In this document: piece by piece, positions 36,325-45,459 of the stretch
Layout: every line of letters begins with the position of its first letter
How positions within the stretch are numbered: position 1 is the first letter of the stretch
From: Okeania sp. SIO2C9
GTDB lineage: Bacteria; Cyanobacteriota; Cyanobacteriia; Cyanobacteriales; Microcoleaceae
Direction of reading: 5' to 3'
NCBI RefSeq assembly: GCF_010672455.1
Contig: NZ_JAAHGO010000017.1
Location: 1 to 64,000, forward strand
DNA: 64,000 nucleotides
Made by a program: the position numbers and the translations under genes
The notes under the pieces: model-generated
Database searches by the model: none
Seen by the model: only the letters and a program-made list of their open reading frames with translations
Told to the model about the DNA's origin: nothing

Positions 36325-37555
36325 ATTCATTCAAGAGTAACAAAAATACCTACAAAATAAAAATAGCTCTGAACTTTATTGTAGGCTTTTCCAGCTCTTG
36401 TCTCAGATAATCTGAGAGTAATTCATGCTTGACTTGGTAAATAGTTTTTCCTATTTTTACTGCTAATCTTTTCAAAAAATTCCAGACTAATATAGCACAG
36501 GTTATATGATTTTTCTGAATTTTTCTGAGACGACATTGACAGAATTCGCTTGCCTTTAATTGTTTAATTCTGGCGTGAAATTATTCAATTTTCCATCTGG
36601 TTTGAGATTCAAACTCTACTGCATCTACTGAAGCTTGACATAAGTCATTAGTTGCAATATATTCTGTCCTATTGGTAGAAATAGTTGCCCAGAATACCTT
36701 GACTGTCTTGAGTGCGTCTTACATTCTGAGGAGACCTCAGAATTACGCACTCGCTTTTTTATAGCAGAAGAAAGAAGGAAGAAGGAAGAAGGAAGAAGGA
36801 AAAGTATTACCTTGTCTGAGTTTTAAGTTTTTGATCTGTCCTAACCTTTGCTTCGACTGTTATATCTCTTGGGAAACCTTTTATCTTAATTATTTTACCT
36901 GATATTTTTTCTGACTCATTCCAACTTAATTCTCCAATATTTTTATATTTTTCTATACCACCAGTATCATCTACGCTCGCGATTTATTTTTAAGGGACAG
37001 TAATAAATTTTTTCCATGTTATCTATCAATCCCATTAACCTTTATGTTGCATACAAACTATCCATTAACACAGTCTTAAATGGTAATTTTTTCTTATTTA
37101 CCACACATAAAATCATTTCCTCTACATGATCTAACTCATGTTTTTTTTATCAGTATCTGGGTCATAAAGCGCGATAATCTATGAGCCAAAATTGTTCGAT
37201 TTTTGGATTAAAATATATACAATTTACTATTCCTATACCACCTTGGCGTAGCCTTGCGTCAGCAAACTACTTGATGCTCATTACCACGCTCACTGTCGCC
37301 GCACCAATTCAATTTTATTACTATGCTTCTTTTTAATAACTGTATCATCAAATATTAAATAACATAAGTGTATTAGTTACAATTTCTTTTTGAAAATTTC
37401 TCCACAAATCCTGGTTATCAAAGTTTTCAATTTTTAAAGAACGATTTATCTTGTCATGGCTAACATTTTCTAGGTGATTTGCTAAAGAGTGTGATAATAT
37501 AATTTGTATGAGAATTGAGTAGATACTGACAATAATCAATATAGTTAAAATTCAT
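36325..37555 (-). pseudogene. DDE transposase of the IS4 superfamily, decayed
   Basis: Minus-strand pieces: MNFNYIDYCQYLLNS, frameshift, ENVSHDKINRSLKIENFDNQ, NRTEYIATNDLCQASVDAVE, TRWKIE-stop-FHARIKQL, CRLRKIQKNHITCAILVWNF and LLSDYLRQELEKPT. The WKIE(Q)FH..IKQL block corresponds to the Y-R-E-K signature region of IS4-type transposases; the stop replaces the expected Gln. It also contains a family C insert (36760-36865), a GAGTGCGT..ACGCACTC palindrome (about 36710-36752) and a GGCGTAGCCTTGCGTCAGC small repeat near 37255. Inactive. Confidence 0.75.
36760..36865 (-). mobile_element. Family C element in the transposase pseudogene
   Basis: TATAGCAGAAGAAAGAAGG at one end, repeated GAAGGAA, then TCCTAACCTTTGCTTCGAC and TGTTATATC. 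Inverse orientation of the insert at 12293. Confidence 0.8.
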
Positions 37556-37988
37556 CTTTTTAGCTTAAATTAACAATAATATTATTCTACAATAATCAGG
37601 GTATGTTAGAAAAGTTTATTTACAATTAGCTATATATTATAGAGCTAAAATCAATTATACGAGCGTATCTTTGTATTAGTTATGATAATTTTTTTTGTTC
37701 AGGCGATCGCTTAAAAAATTATAGCGTTAGCGGAGCTTTGCGTCAGCAATCGCTCTATTTGACATACGCTATATATAGTTTCTTTGCGTAAGTCCTGTTA
37801 GAGTGATAATGTATTGATGAAAATGTGGTTTTCAATAGGAAAACTCAGTGATGCAGGTAACAAGTAAATCTTGATGCCTGCATTTTCACTGTTTTTTCAG
37901 CATAATTTTCTTATAGGGGTTTTCATATTGCACTAACTAACCCTGAAAACGAAACAACGACAGAAAAATCAAAATGATACATGATGTG

Positions 37989-38324
37989 CTAATTGTTATT
38001 GTCCATGATGGATATTGCGCTTCTTGCATCTTCTATTTGATCGATGTGAGCTTTGAGTAAAGATAAATCTGTCGCTACAAATCTCTTGTTAGTAGTCAGA
38101 TCGTAAGCTTCCCACTCTTGAGAAAAATCTACATCTTGCCAAATAAACCAATCTCGGTAGATTTCACCTTCGTCAATATCACCACACAGAGCTAACCAAT
38201 CATCTCCATCAAAATTGTCTACTGCTGATGCTACTAAATCAAGCCACGCAATAGTAGTACAAGTATCTGTATCGATATTAGTAGCAGAGGAGACGGACTG
38301 GGAGAGGCAGATATTAGATGTCAT
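37989..38324 (-). CDS. Small acidic hypothetical protein, 111 aa
   Basis: The product is rich in Asp, Glu and Trp (IAWLDLVASAVDNFDGDDW, IYRDWFIWQDVDFSQEWEAY) and has no membrane segment or signal peptide. I do not recognise the family. The lack of repeat sequence in it and the sharp end at a TAA argue for a real gene. It is divergently oriented from the secreted protein at 38650. Confidence 0.6.
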   Translation of the reverse strand: MTSNICLSQSVSSATNIDTDTCTTIAWLDLVASAVDNFDGDDWLALCGDIDEGEIYRDWFIWQDVDFSQEWEAYDLTTNKRFVATDLSLLKAHIDQIEDARSAISIMDNNN

Positions 38325-38649
38325 TGCTAAATTCCTTGATTAACTCTATGCTTTAACTGTAGGAACTTTTAGCACTAAAAAGTGATAGATATATGCCACT
38401 ATCTGAATCAAACCATCTCAGATATCAGATTAATCTACCTTGTTACTACGAAAATGGTAAAGCAGAATCATCCGACAAGTAGACACTTCACAAATTGGCA
38501 CTATGAAATTCATTTCAAAGGAAACAGGATGTTAAGGCAGTTAGGCAAGTCACAAAAAAAATTTTTAACTGCCTAAAATACTCCACAGTCTCTAAAACTT
38601 TGGAGATATCTTAATAATTAAGAACAATATATGGTTGAGGCGTTCAACA

Positions 38650-39396
38650 ATGCTTAATATTAATAAGATAAAAACAAATATAGTAGCTATCGCTGCAGTA
38701 GCTCTAACTATTTGCAGCACTCCCCTAGCACTTGCCGAAAATTATACCAGAGAATTTGACGAACAAAAATATCTACGCCAAAACCCTGATGTTGCACAGC
38801 TAGTACGTCAAGGAAAATATCAATCTGGTTATGAACATTATGTCAGATATGGGCAATATGAAAATCGCCCCCCAGCTTTCAAAATATTTGATGAGCAAGA
38901 ATATTTGCGACATAACCCTGATGTTAGAGATGCGATACGTCGTGGAGAATTTCAGTCTGCTTACGATCACTACCTCAAACATGGTCAATATGAAAACCGT
39001 AAAGGTGCTTCTAAACCATCACAACCTGAATTTTATGATGATTATAATCAACCTCCTTTTGCTGACAATAATTCGAGTTGCCAAAATATGAATCGTAATT
39101 TATATCAAGAGGCATTTTTCCGCACTGAAAGTCGAGTAATTCATATTTGTAGATATGAAAATAGTAACAAATTAGTTTGGTTTGAGCGGAAAAATCGAAG
39201 CAATTCTGGTTGGAAAAGTTTTCCAGTAGAAGTTGCCTATAATGGTTTTGTTAATCCTGGTATAGGGTATTTTATTAATAACAATGAATTTATTCATAAA
39301 CGAGGAAACCGAATGCTTTATAGAGAAAAAGTTCTAACTCAGTGGAGACATAATTGTACCAAAACATCTCCTTATTCATCATCGAATCCTTTTTAA
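38650..39396 (+). CDS. Secreted protein with two NPDV/GQYENR repeats
   Basis: I start at ATG 38650 (MLNINKIKTN) since this places a clean signal peptide, IVAIAAVALTICSTPLALAENY, at the N-terminus with cleavage after ALA. Two 41-residue repeats follow, each FDEQ(K/E)YLR.NPDV....R.G..QS.Y.HY...GQYENR. This repeat type occurs in many cyanobacterial and marine-bacterial secreted proteins and in some sulfotransferases; its role is unknown. The C-terminal 130 residues hold cysteines in SSCQNM, IHICRY and HNCTK, consistent with an exported protein. No neighbour suggests a function. Confidence 0.8.
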   Translation: MLNINKIKTNIVAIAAVALTICSTPLALAENYTREFDEQKYLRQNPDVAQLVRQGKYQSGYEHYVRYGQYENRPPAFKIFDEQEYLRHNPDVRDAIRRGEFQSAYDHYLKHGQYENRKGASKPSQPEFYDDYNQPPFADNNSSCQNMNRNLYQEAFFRTESRVIHICRYENSNKLVWFERKNRSNSGWKSFPVEVAYNGFVNPGIGYFINNNEFIHKRGNRMLYREKVLTQWRHNCTKTSPYSSSNPF

Positions 39397-39530
39397 AAGT
39401 CTAACTAAAAAGTAATATCATTTCTTATAAACAATGCTATACTTATGCAAGACTTCAATGATTAAGTAACTATTAGGGTTCAATAACTTCAAAATTGATT
39501 ATTAGCCAGTTATTGTATATTATTTTTATG

Positions 39531-39611
39531 GGTAGTGGTGCATTGTAATTTTTTCGGTAACGGTATAGCAAGCATTTCAGCCACCATTCACCATTACTAT
39601 ACAGGACTACC
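39531..39611 (+). repeat. Family K element, 81 bp (identical inverted copy at 47060)
   Basis: Begins GGTAGTGGTGCATTG and ends TACAGGACTACC. Base-for-base identical to the reverse complement of 47060-47140. Confidence 0.95.
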
Positions 39612-39756
39612 TTTTTATGTTTACTAGGATATAGACTTTATATACAACGTCCCTATCCAATCCTCTATACCGCTCAATAAAACATAGAAAAGTTTTTTAT
39701 TTTTGTATAATTTATCCCCATCTATATCCTTTTTTATAGAGTAGAGACAGGCAATA

Positions 39757-39882
39757 TTCAACAATTAATAATTAATAATTAATAATTACCTCTCCTTGAA
39801 AAGAATAGGATTGACTCAAATAAAATTTTTTGCTTGTTTCTCTTTTAAGGGAGAGGCTTTAAACCTTAATTATTCGGCAAAA
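39757..39882 (+). mobile_element. Family A element, compact
   Basis: TTCAACAATTAATAATTAA, ACCTCTCCTTGAAAAGAATAGG, TTTTAAGGGAGAGGC and CCTTAATTATTCGGCAA. Confidence 0.7.
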
Positions 39883-40017
39883 AACATAGTATCGCTGTAC
39901 CCATTTTATATAGAATCCGGTTATATGATATATCTTTAATAATTCTATAATTACTTCCATATCCAATCTCCTCTACTCCCCTACTCCCCTACATAATAAG
40001 TATTCAACCATTTGATA

Positions 40018-40521
40018 TTATGCTTTAGTCAGAACTTTTTCAGGAAGCTTTACCTCATTTTGCAGAAGCTTTCCTTGTTCAAAGTCAGTAATATTAGATA
40101 AGGTTGTACTAGCAATATCATTCAGTGCTTCTTTAGTGAAAAATGCCTGATGAGAAGTAATCAAAACATTCTGGAAAGATTGTAATAACTGGAAAGTATC
40201 ATCCTGAATAACTGTATCAGATAAATCTTTAAAGAAAATATGTTCTTCTTGTTCATAAACATCAATTCCCAAATAACCAACTATTCCAGATTTTATGCCT
40301 TCAATTGCTGCTTTTGTATCAATTAGTTGACCGCTACTGGTATTAATTAACATCACTCCTGGTTTCATTTGCGCGATAGTTTTGGCATTAATCAGATGAT
40401 GTTTTTCTGGCATTAAGGGACAATGTGAAGAAGAAACAGGAGTAGAAGGAGAAAATTTTTTGGTCGCGCAAAGGTCACGGAGTTCTATCGAGTTCTTATC
40501 CGGAATGATATCATACCTCAA
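40018..40521 (-). pseudogene. D-lactate dehydrogenase C-terminal remnant fused to repeat DNA
   Basis: From about 40435 down, the reading SHCPLMPEKHHLINAKTIAQ, GVMLINTSSGQLIDTKAAIE, GIDVYEQEEHIFFKDLSD and LITSHQAFFTKEAL matches the C-terminal half of 2-hydroxyacid dehydrogenases of the D-LDH (LdhA) type. The catalytic Arg of the usual NTSRG motif reads Ser here, and the NAD-binding GxGxxG half is missing. The first 30 codons (MRYDIIPDKNSIELRDL..) come from a family E/F repeat, which also occurs at 44870. The original enzyme would have made lactate from pyruvate; as it stands it cannot work. Confidence 0.8.
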
Positions 40522-40549
40522 ATCACCAACGCCAAAAAATTATAACCCT

Positions 40550-40576
40550 GTAGGGACGTTGCATGAAACGTCCCTA
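40550..40576. terminator. Palindrome downstream of phosphoketolase
   Basis: GTAGGGACGTT-GCATG-AAACGTCCCTAC: a 10-bp stem about 60 bp past the xfp stop. It belongs to the GTAGGG..CCCTAC palindrome family, so a terminator role is incidental at best. Confidence 0.3.
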
Positions 40577-40633
40577 CATTGTCATCTACTTAGGAGAAAA
40601 AGGGGCGGATTGACTTCTCACTTCTGACTTCAG

Positions 40634-43060
40634 CTAGTAAGGCCATTTCCAATTAACAACATCAGGTCGGTCAGCACCATACTCATACGCATAGTTTTGA
40701 CAAGAAATTTGCTCATTGCGGAAATGTTCTTTTGCATGAGCACCTGCAACTTTTAGTCTATCTACTCGGTCAATTACATCCATCGCAATACTGAAGCGGT
40801 CAATATTGTTCCGAATAGCTAATTCTAAAGGTGTATTAATATTACCCTTTTCCTTATAACCTCGGACATGGAGATTCTTGTGATTAGTGCGACGGTAAGT
40901 ATAACGATGAATCAACCAAGGATAACCGTGGAAGTTAAAGATAATTGGTTTATTCAGAGTAAACAAAGTATCAAAGTCGCGATCGCTCAATCCATGAGGA
41001 TGCTCTGTGTCTGGTTGTAACTTAAACAGATCGACTACATTAATAAAGCGAATTTTCAAGTCAGGGAAAGCCTCCCGTAAAAGAACAATAGCAGCCAAAG
41101 CTTCCTTAGTCGGAATATCACCAGCAGTTGCCAACACAACATCAGGCTCTATTCCCTGGTCATTACTTGCCCAATCCCAAATGCCTATACCCTTGGTACA
41201 ATGCTTAATAGCAGCATCCATATCCATGTACTGTAAGTGCTTCTGTTTGTCAGAAACAATCACATTTACATAGTTTTTGCTCCGCAAACAGTGGTCAGCA
41301 ACTGATAACAAACAGTTAACATCAGGTGGTAGATAAATCCGAGTCACCTCTGGAGTCTTGTTAGAAACTACATCTAGGAAACCAGGATCTTGGTGAGTAA
41401 AACCGTTGTGGTCTTGTCGCCAAACTGTAGAAGTAATCAACAAATTGAGAGAAGGAATTTTTTCACGCCAACTGAGTTCATTGCACTTTTCAATCCACTT
41501 TGTGTGCTGACCCACCATCGAATCAATTACATGAGCAAATGCCTCATAAGTGGAGAAAAAGCCGTGTCTTCCCGTCAATATGTATCCTTCCATCCAACCT
41601 TCGAGAGTATGTTCGCTTAACATTTCCATCACGCGACCATCTCGTGCAAGCTCTCCACCATCCAAGTCTTCCGGTAGAAACTCTGCCATCCAAGTTTTCT
41701 TACTAACTTCATAAATGGCATTCAGCTTATTAGAAGTATTTTCATCAGGTCCGAATACCCGGAAATTATTCATGTTTTTAGCCATGACATCCCGGAGAAA
41801 TACACCCAAAGGACGAGTATTTTCTGCTTCTATTGTTCCAGGTTTATCTATCTGTATACCGTATTCCTGGAAATTAGGCATATTCAATTGTTTGCAGAGA
41901 AGACCACCATTGGCATGAGGGTTAGCGCTCATCCGACGAGCACCATAAGGAGCTATTTCTCTTAATTCCGGTTTAAACTTGCCATTTTCATCAAAAAGTT
42001 CTTCTGGTTTGTAGCTGCGCAGCCACTCTTCTAAAATTTTTAGATGTTCTGGATTTTTAGCAACATCAGTCATTGGTACTTGGTGTGCCCGCCAGAAACC
42101 TTCAACTCTGTGTCCATCAATTTCTGAAGGAGCTGACCATCCTTTAGGTGTCCGGAATATAATCATCGGCCACCGTGGCAGATCGGCATTGCCAGAACTC
42201 CTAGCTTCTTGCTGAATAGCTTTAATTTCTTGAACACAATGGTCTAAGGTAGCTGCCATTGCTTGGTGCATACTATCTGGGTCAGACCCTTCAACAAAAT
42301 AGGGCTGATAGCCATACCCCAAAAATAGATTTTTTAAATCCTCATGGCTGATTCTAGCTAAAATTGTAGGATTGTTAATCTTATAACCATTTAGATGCAG
42401 AATTGGTAAGATAGCACCATCTGTAATGGGATTAATAAATTTATTGGAATGCCAAGATGTAGCCAGAGGTCCTGTTTCTGACTCACCATCTCCCACAACT
42501 GGCACAGAAATTAAATCTGGATTATCCAGAATTGAACCTGTTGCATGAGAAAGTACATAACCAAGTTCACCACCCTCATGGATTGAACCAGGAGTTTCTG
42601 GTGTACAGTGACTACCAATACCACCGGGGAAAGAGAATTCTTTGAAGAATTTTTCTAGACCTTGTATATTTTGACCCTTGTCAGGATAGACTTCTGAGTA
42701 AGTGTCCTCCAAATAAGTTGGAGCTAATACTCCTGGTGCGCCATGTCCAGGGCCAGACATATAAATCATATTGAGGTCAAATTTTTTGATAATCCGGTTG
42801 AGATGTATCCATATAAATGCTTGACCAGAACTTGACCCCCAGTGTCCCAAAATTCGACTTTTAATGTGTTCAGGGCTTAGAGGTTCCTGTAGGAGAGGAT
42901 TCTTTTTAAGATAAATCATCCCTACCATTAAATAGCAAGAAGCGCGCCAAAAAGCTTGCATTTTGTAGAGTTCATCAGAACTCAGGGGCGTTCCTTCCAC
43001 TGTTGAACGCGCCTGGCCAAAAGCACTGATCGAAGCTATTTTTTCTGGTGTTGATACCAT
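40634..43060 (-). CDS. xfp: Xylulose-5-phosphate/fructose-6-phosphate phosphoketolase
   Basis: A thiamine-diphosphate enzyme that splits xylulose 5-phosphate or fructose 6-phosphate with phosphate to give acetyl phosphate and a shorter sugar phosphate; in cyanobacteria it feeds acetate and acetyl-CoA formation. At 808 residues it is full length. Motifs: [19 protein letters not shown] (103-110), [23 protein letters not shown] (146-168), the ThDP/Mg motif GDGESETG (190-197), and [19 protein letters not shown] and [15 protein letters not shown] in the C-terminal half. No acetate kinase or phosphotransacetylase is adjacent. The lactate dehydrogenase remnant just downstream hints at an older fermentative gene pair. 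Confidence 0.97.
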   Translation of the reverse strand: MVSTPEKIASISAFGQARSTVEGTPLSSDELYKMQAFWRASCYLMVGMIYLKKNPLLQEPLSPEHIKSRILGHWGSSSGQAFIWIHLNRIIKKFDLNMIYMSGPGHGAPGVLAPTYLEDTYSEVYPDKGQNIQGLEKFFKEFSFPGGIGSHCTPETPGSIHEGGELGYVLSHATGSILDNPDLISVPVVGDGESETGPLATSWHSNKFINPITDGAILPILHLNGYKINNPTILARISHEDLKNLFLGYGYQPYFVEGSDPDSMHQAMAATLDHCVQEIKAIQQEARSSGNADLPRWPMIIFRTPKGWSAPSEIDGHRVEGFWRAHQVPMTDVAKNPEHLKILEEWLRSYKPEELFDENGKFKPELREIAPYGARRMSANPHANGGLLCKQLNMPNFQEYGIQIDKPGTIEAENTRPLGVFLRDVMAKNMNNFRVFGPDENTSNKLNAIYEVSKKTWMAEFLPEDLDGGELARDGRVMEMLSEHTLEGWMEGYILTGRHGFFSTYEAFAHVIDSMVGQHTKWIEKCNELSWREKIPSLNLLITSTVWRQDHNGFTHQDPGFLDVVSNKTPEVTRIYLPPDVNCLLSVADHCLRSKNYVNVIVSDKQKHLQYMDMDAAIKHCTKGIGIWDWASNDQGIEPDVVLATAGDIPTKEALAAIVLLREAFPDLKIRFINVVDLFKLQPDTEHPHGLSDRDFDTLFTLNKPIIFNFHGYPWLIHRYTYRRTNHKNLHVRGYKEKGNINTPLELAIRNNIDRFSIAMDVIDRVDRLKVAGAHAKEHFRNEQISCQNYAYEYGADRPDVVNWKWPY

Positions 43061-43539
43061 TATTTTCAGATTCCTTATACAAAATTCTACATCTTTTGTC
43101 TTTTAGTAAGCAGAATAAATGTCCATTGCTAGGATTAAGTTGAGTTGAGCAATTTCAAACATTCATTCTTGTTTCTGCTAATAGTGGAGATGACATGACT
43201 ATATTAATATGCCCATCTAGCTACGAATAACTATAACTAACTTCTACAATAAAACTGTCATAAAAGATAGTTAAGATTTAATTAAGTTTAGTATTTATAA
43301 TTATTATCTTTATTCGAGGGAAAGAATAATAGATATATACCAATATACATATATACCAATTATGTTATAGGTGATAGAATGCCCTATTCAATCAAGGTTG
43401 TTCATTATAATTTTTTTATTATGTTTAATGAATTCAGCTTATTTGATAAATTTTAACTACTATTATTTTGATTTTCTCATACTTAGTTTAAACCGATAAT
43501 TTATCTTGATTTTTAGCTACTTTGATAGCTTGAACTAAC

Positions 43540-44238
43540 CTAATGTTTTTTGTGCAATTGTGTCATAGAAAGTTCTATATTATCAGTAAGTATCTTAGCA
43601 GCTTGCTTTTTAGAATAACCAAGATAATCTTTGACTTCTAAAGGAGAACCTATATTAATCTTAACGCCACACCGCCAGGGTGGAGGAGCTGGACGATCAT
43701 ATAAAATGCTAACAGGAATAATTTTTAGATTAAGTTCCTTTTTGCTAGATATTGCCTGTAGTGCTATGCGAGAAACTCCTGATTGAATAGGATAAATTTT
43801 GTTATTTTCGGGATATATTCTTCCTTCAGGAAATAGTACCAACATTTCCTGATTTTTTAGGAGTTGAACACTATGGCGAATACTAGAAATTCCAGGATTA
43901 TCGCGATCAACAGGAAACCCACCCAAGCGACGAATAAACCAACCTTGAAAACCTCGTGTTTGTTCTTCGGAGACCATATATCGAAGTTTACGGTTAGTCA
44001 CAAACAAACCTGCTGCATAAGCAATAATTAGAGGGTCCCAGCGAGAACGGTGAGTAGGTGCAAGAATAATTGCATCTGTTTTTGGTATATTTTTTTGACC
44101 CCTGATTTCTATTTTGAAATAAAATGGCACTAATATACAGCATGACAAAAAGTAAGTTAGTGGAGTTAACCAAACTGAGAACTCAGAGGTAACTTCCGCA
44201 TATGCTTGATCATTCTTAGGTTTATTGTTTTTAGTCAT
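43540..44238 (-). CDS. 1-acyl-sn-glycerol-3-phosphate acyltransferase-like (PlsC family)
   Basis: Members add the second acyl chain in phospholipid synthesis at the inner membrane. The HX4D catalytic motif is HRSRWD (63-68) in LAPTHRSRWDPLI, and the glycerol-phosphate-binding motif is FPEGR (136-140) in LVLFPEGRIYP. A hydrophobic stretch (LTYFLSCCILVPFYF) precedes the domain. 232 residues is normal. Several PlsC paralogues exist in cyanobacteria, so the exact acceptor is uncertain. The promoter side is followed directly by an IS200/IS605 remnant (44264). Confidence 0.88.
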   Translation of the reverse strand: MTKNNKPKNDQAYAEVTSEFSVWLTPLTYFLSCCILVPFYFKIEIRGQKNIPKTDAIILAPTHRSRWDPLIIAYAAGLFVTNRKLRYMVSEEQTRGFQGWFIRRLGGFPVDRDNPGISSIRHSVQLLKNQEMLVLFPEGRIYPENNKIYPIQSGVSRIALQAISSKKELNLKIIPVSILYDRPAPPPWRCGVKINIGSPLEVKDYLGYSKKQAAKILTDNIELSMTQLHKKH

Positions 44239-44263
44239 TGGTGGTGTAAAGGTAAGAAGAAGT

Positions 44264-44515
44264 TTACCGAAAAATTGGGTTTAAAGCTTCGCCCATAAGC
44301 GGGCGACTTTTTATTTGCAAGTGAATTGAATATATGCTACACTATTATTAGTTGCCGGGGGGCACTCGGAAACTCGTGCGCGGACGTGGAGGCAAGCATA
44401 AGACTACTGTCAAAGTAGCAGCAGTCTAAGAAGCGTCAACCCGCCGAAGAGCTAGGCTCAGTAGGAATCTCCGTGCCTTTAGGCCGCAGAGGATGTCAAA
44501 GGAGGAATATTTATA
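44264..44515 (+). mobile_element. Internally deleted IS200/IS605-type element (left end plus tnpB 3' end)
   Basis: Left end TTACCGAAAAATTGGG with GCTTCGCCCATAAGCGGGCGAC, then after about 50 bp the 3' end of a tnpB: GGGGGGCACTCGGAAACTCG, GGACGTGGAGGCAAGC, AAGTAGCAGCAGTCTAAG, and the post-stop scaffold CGCCGAAGAGCTAGGCTC..AGGATGTCAAA. This matches the 3' end of the element at 59119-60478. It lacks nearly all of tnpB but keeps both ends and the omega-RNA-like segment. Confidence 0.8.
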
Positions 44516-44551
44516 TAGTCGTACAGTATTTTAACAGACTCGATCAATTTT

Positions 44552-44694
44552 TTAGAGCTGATTTATAAAGTAAATATTAAGAGAATGAATACTTTACAGT
44601 GCAAGGGTTTAGCCACATCTAGACCCTATGAGCATAATTTCCAGCAAGTCTAGTCTAGAAAGAGGTTTCAGCTTAGTTTACAAATCAGCTCTAA
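44552..44694 (+). mobile_element. Short element with 18-bp inverted repeats (family J)
   Basis: TTAGAGCTGATTTATAAA and TTTACAAATCAGCTCTAA, 17 of 18 pairs. No coding capacity. Confidence 0.75.
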
Positions 44695-45006
44695 GACTAT
44701 TGTTATATCATGTCCGGATAATTAGTGATAGAACTCCGTTCCGCGCTCCGCGTTAACGTTTACGGTAGCATGACCTTAGGAAAGTTGTGCGCCTGCAAAC
44801 AAAAAACTTTCTCCTTTTCCTCCTCTTTATTCTTTCTTTCTTATTCTAGCGTTGGTGATTTGAGGTATGATATCATGTCCGGATAAGAGCGCGATAGAAC
44901 TCCGTGACCTTTACGCCACCAAAAAACTTTCTCCTTTTCCTCCTCTTTATTCTTCTTTCTTCCCTCCTGACTCCTGACTCCTAAAGAATTAAGATGAATA
45001 TCATAC

Positions 45007-45099
45007 ACAGGACTTACGCAACAGCACTAATTATAGTGATTGTATTGAGAATAATGACGAAGTTATACGCTATATATAGCGGTACTGCGTAAGTCCTGA
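45007..45099 (+). mobile_element. 93-bp MITE derived from the IS at 36192
   Basis: ACAGGACTTACGCAA and TGCGTAAGTCCTGA ends with ATACGCTATATATAGCG inside, as in the IS ends at 36192-37798. Flanked by TAC on both sides. Confidence 0.8.
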
Positions 45100-45182
45100 T
45101 ACACTAATTTACCAACGCCGTTGTTCTTTCTTCCCTCCTGATATCAAATCCATTTAATTCGGCACGTAAAAAATGTTCAACC

Positions 45183-45257
45183 ATCTCCCCATCTCCCCAT
45201 CTCCCCATCTCCCCATCTCCCCATCTCCCCATCTCCCCATCTCCCCATCTCCCCATC
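45183..45257 (+). repeat. (CCCCATCT)n tandem repeat, about nine copies
   Basis: Perfect 8-bp unit in head-to-tail order. Unlike a CRISPR it has no spacers. Confidence 0.95.
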
Positions 45258-45459
45258 TAATTACACCGATGCTACCGGATTTGATATGACTCCTGACTCC
45301 TTCATAGTTATTTATAAGTATTCAACCGGACATGATATTACTTGTGTTGCTTTTCATTCAAATTGTCAAACGCCAAAAGACGTAGTGCTATAATTAAAAA
45401 TCCGAATCCTACTCAGAAATCTCACAGCTGAAAATTTAAAATTAAAATTATAGACTTGC

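Larger units (their letters stand above)
36192..37798 (-). mobile_element. IS4-superfamily-like insertion sequence with long terminal inverted repeats, defunct
   Basis: Ends ACAGGACTTACGCAA (36192) and TTGCGTAAGTCCTGT (37798) continue into an inverted repeat of about 75 bp that includes CTATATATAGCGTAT and an AGCGATTGCTGACGCAAAG block. A TAG flank is present on both sides, compatible with a 3-bp target duplication. A 93-bp derivative with the same ends and TAC flanks lies at 45007-45099. Confidence 0.8.
44706..45342 (+). repeat. Nested family F/E elements with IS-derived MITE and 8-bp tandem repeat
   Basis: Outer ends ATATCATGTCCGG (44706) and CCGGACATGATAT (45342). Inside lies an E-type element (44848-45119; GCGTTGGTGATTTGAGG .. 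ACCAACGCC), which itself contains the 93-bp IS-derived MITE (45007-45099), and a second F-type element (about 45139-45289; ATATCAAATCC .. GGATTTGATAT) that contains the CCCCATCT tandem array. Confidence 0.7.

Noticed and set aside
41007-41918. Four frames of 67-88 codons opposite the phosphoketolase gene
   Set aside because: Antisense shadows of a strongly conserved enzyme gene.
45183-45257. Possible CRISPR-like array
   Set aside because: The 8-bp units are contiguous, with no spacers and no cas genes.
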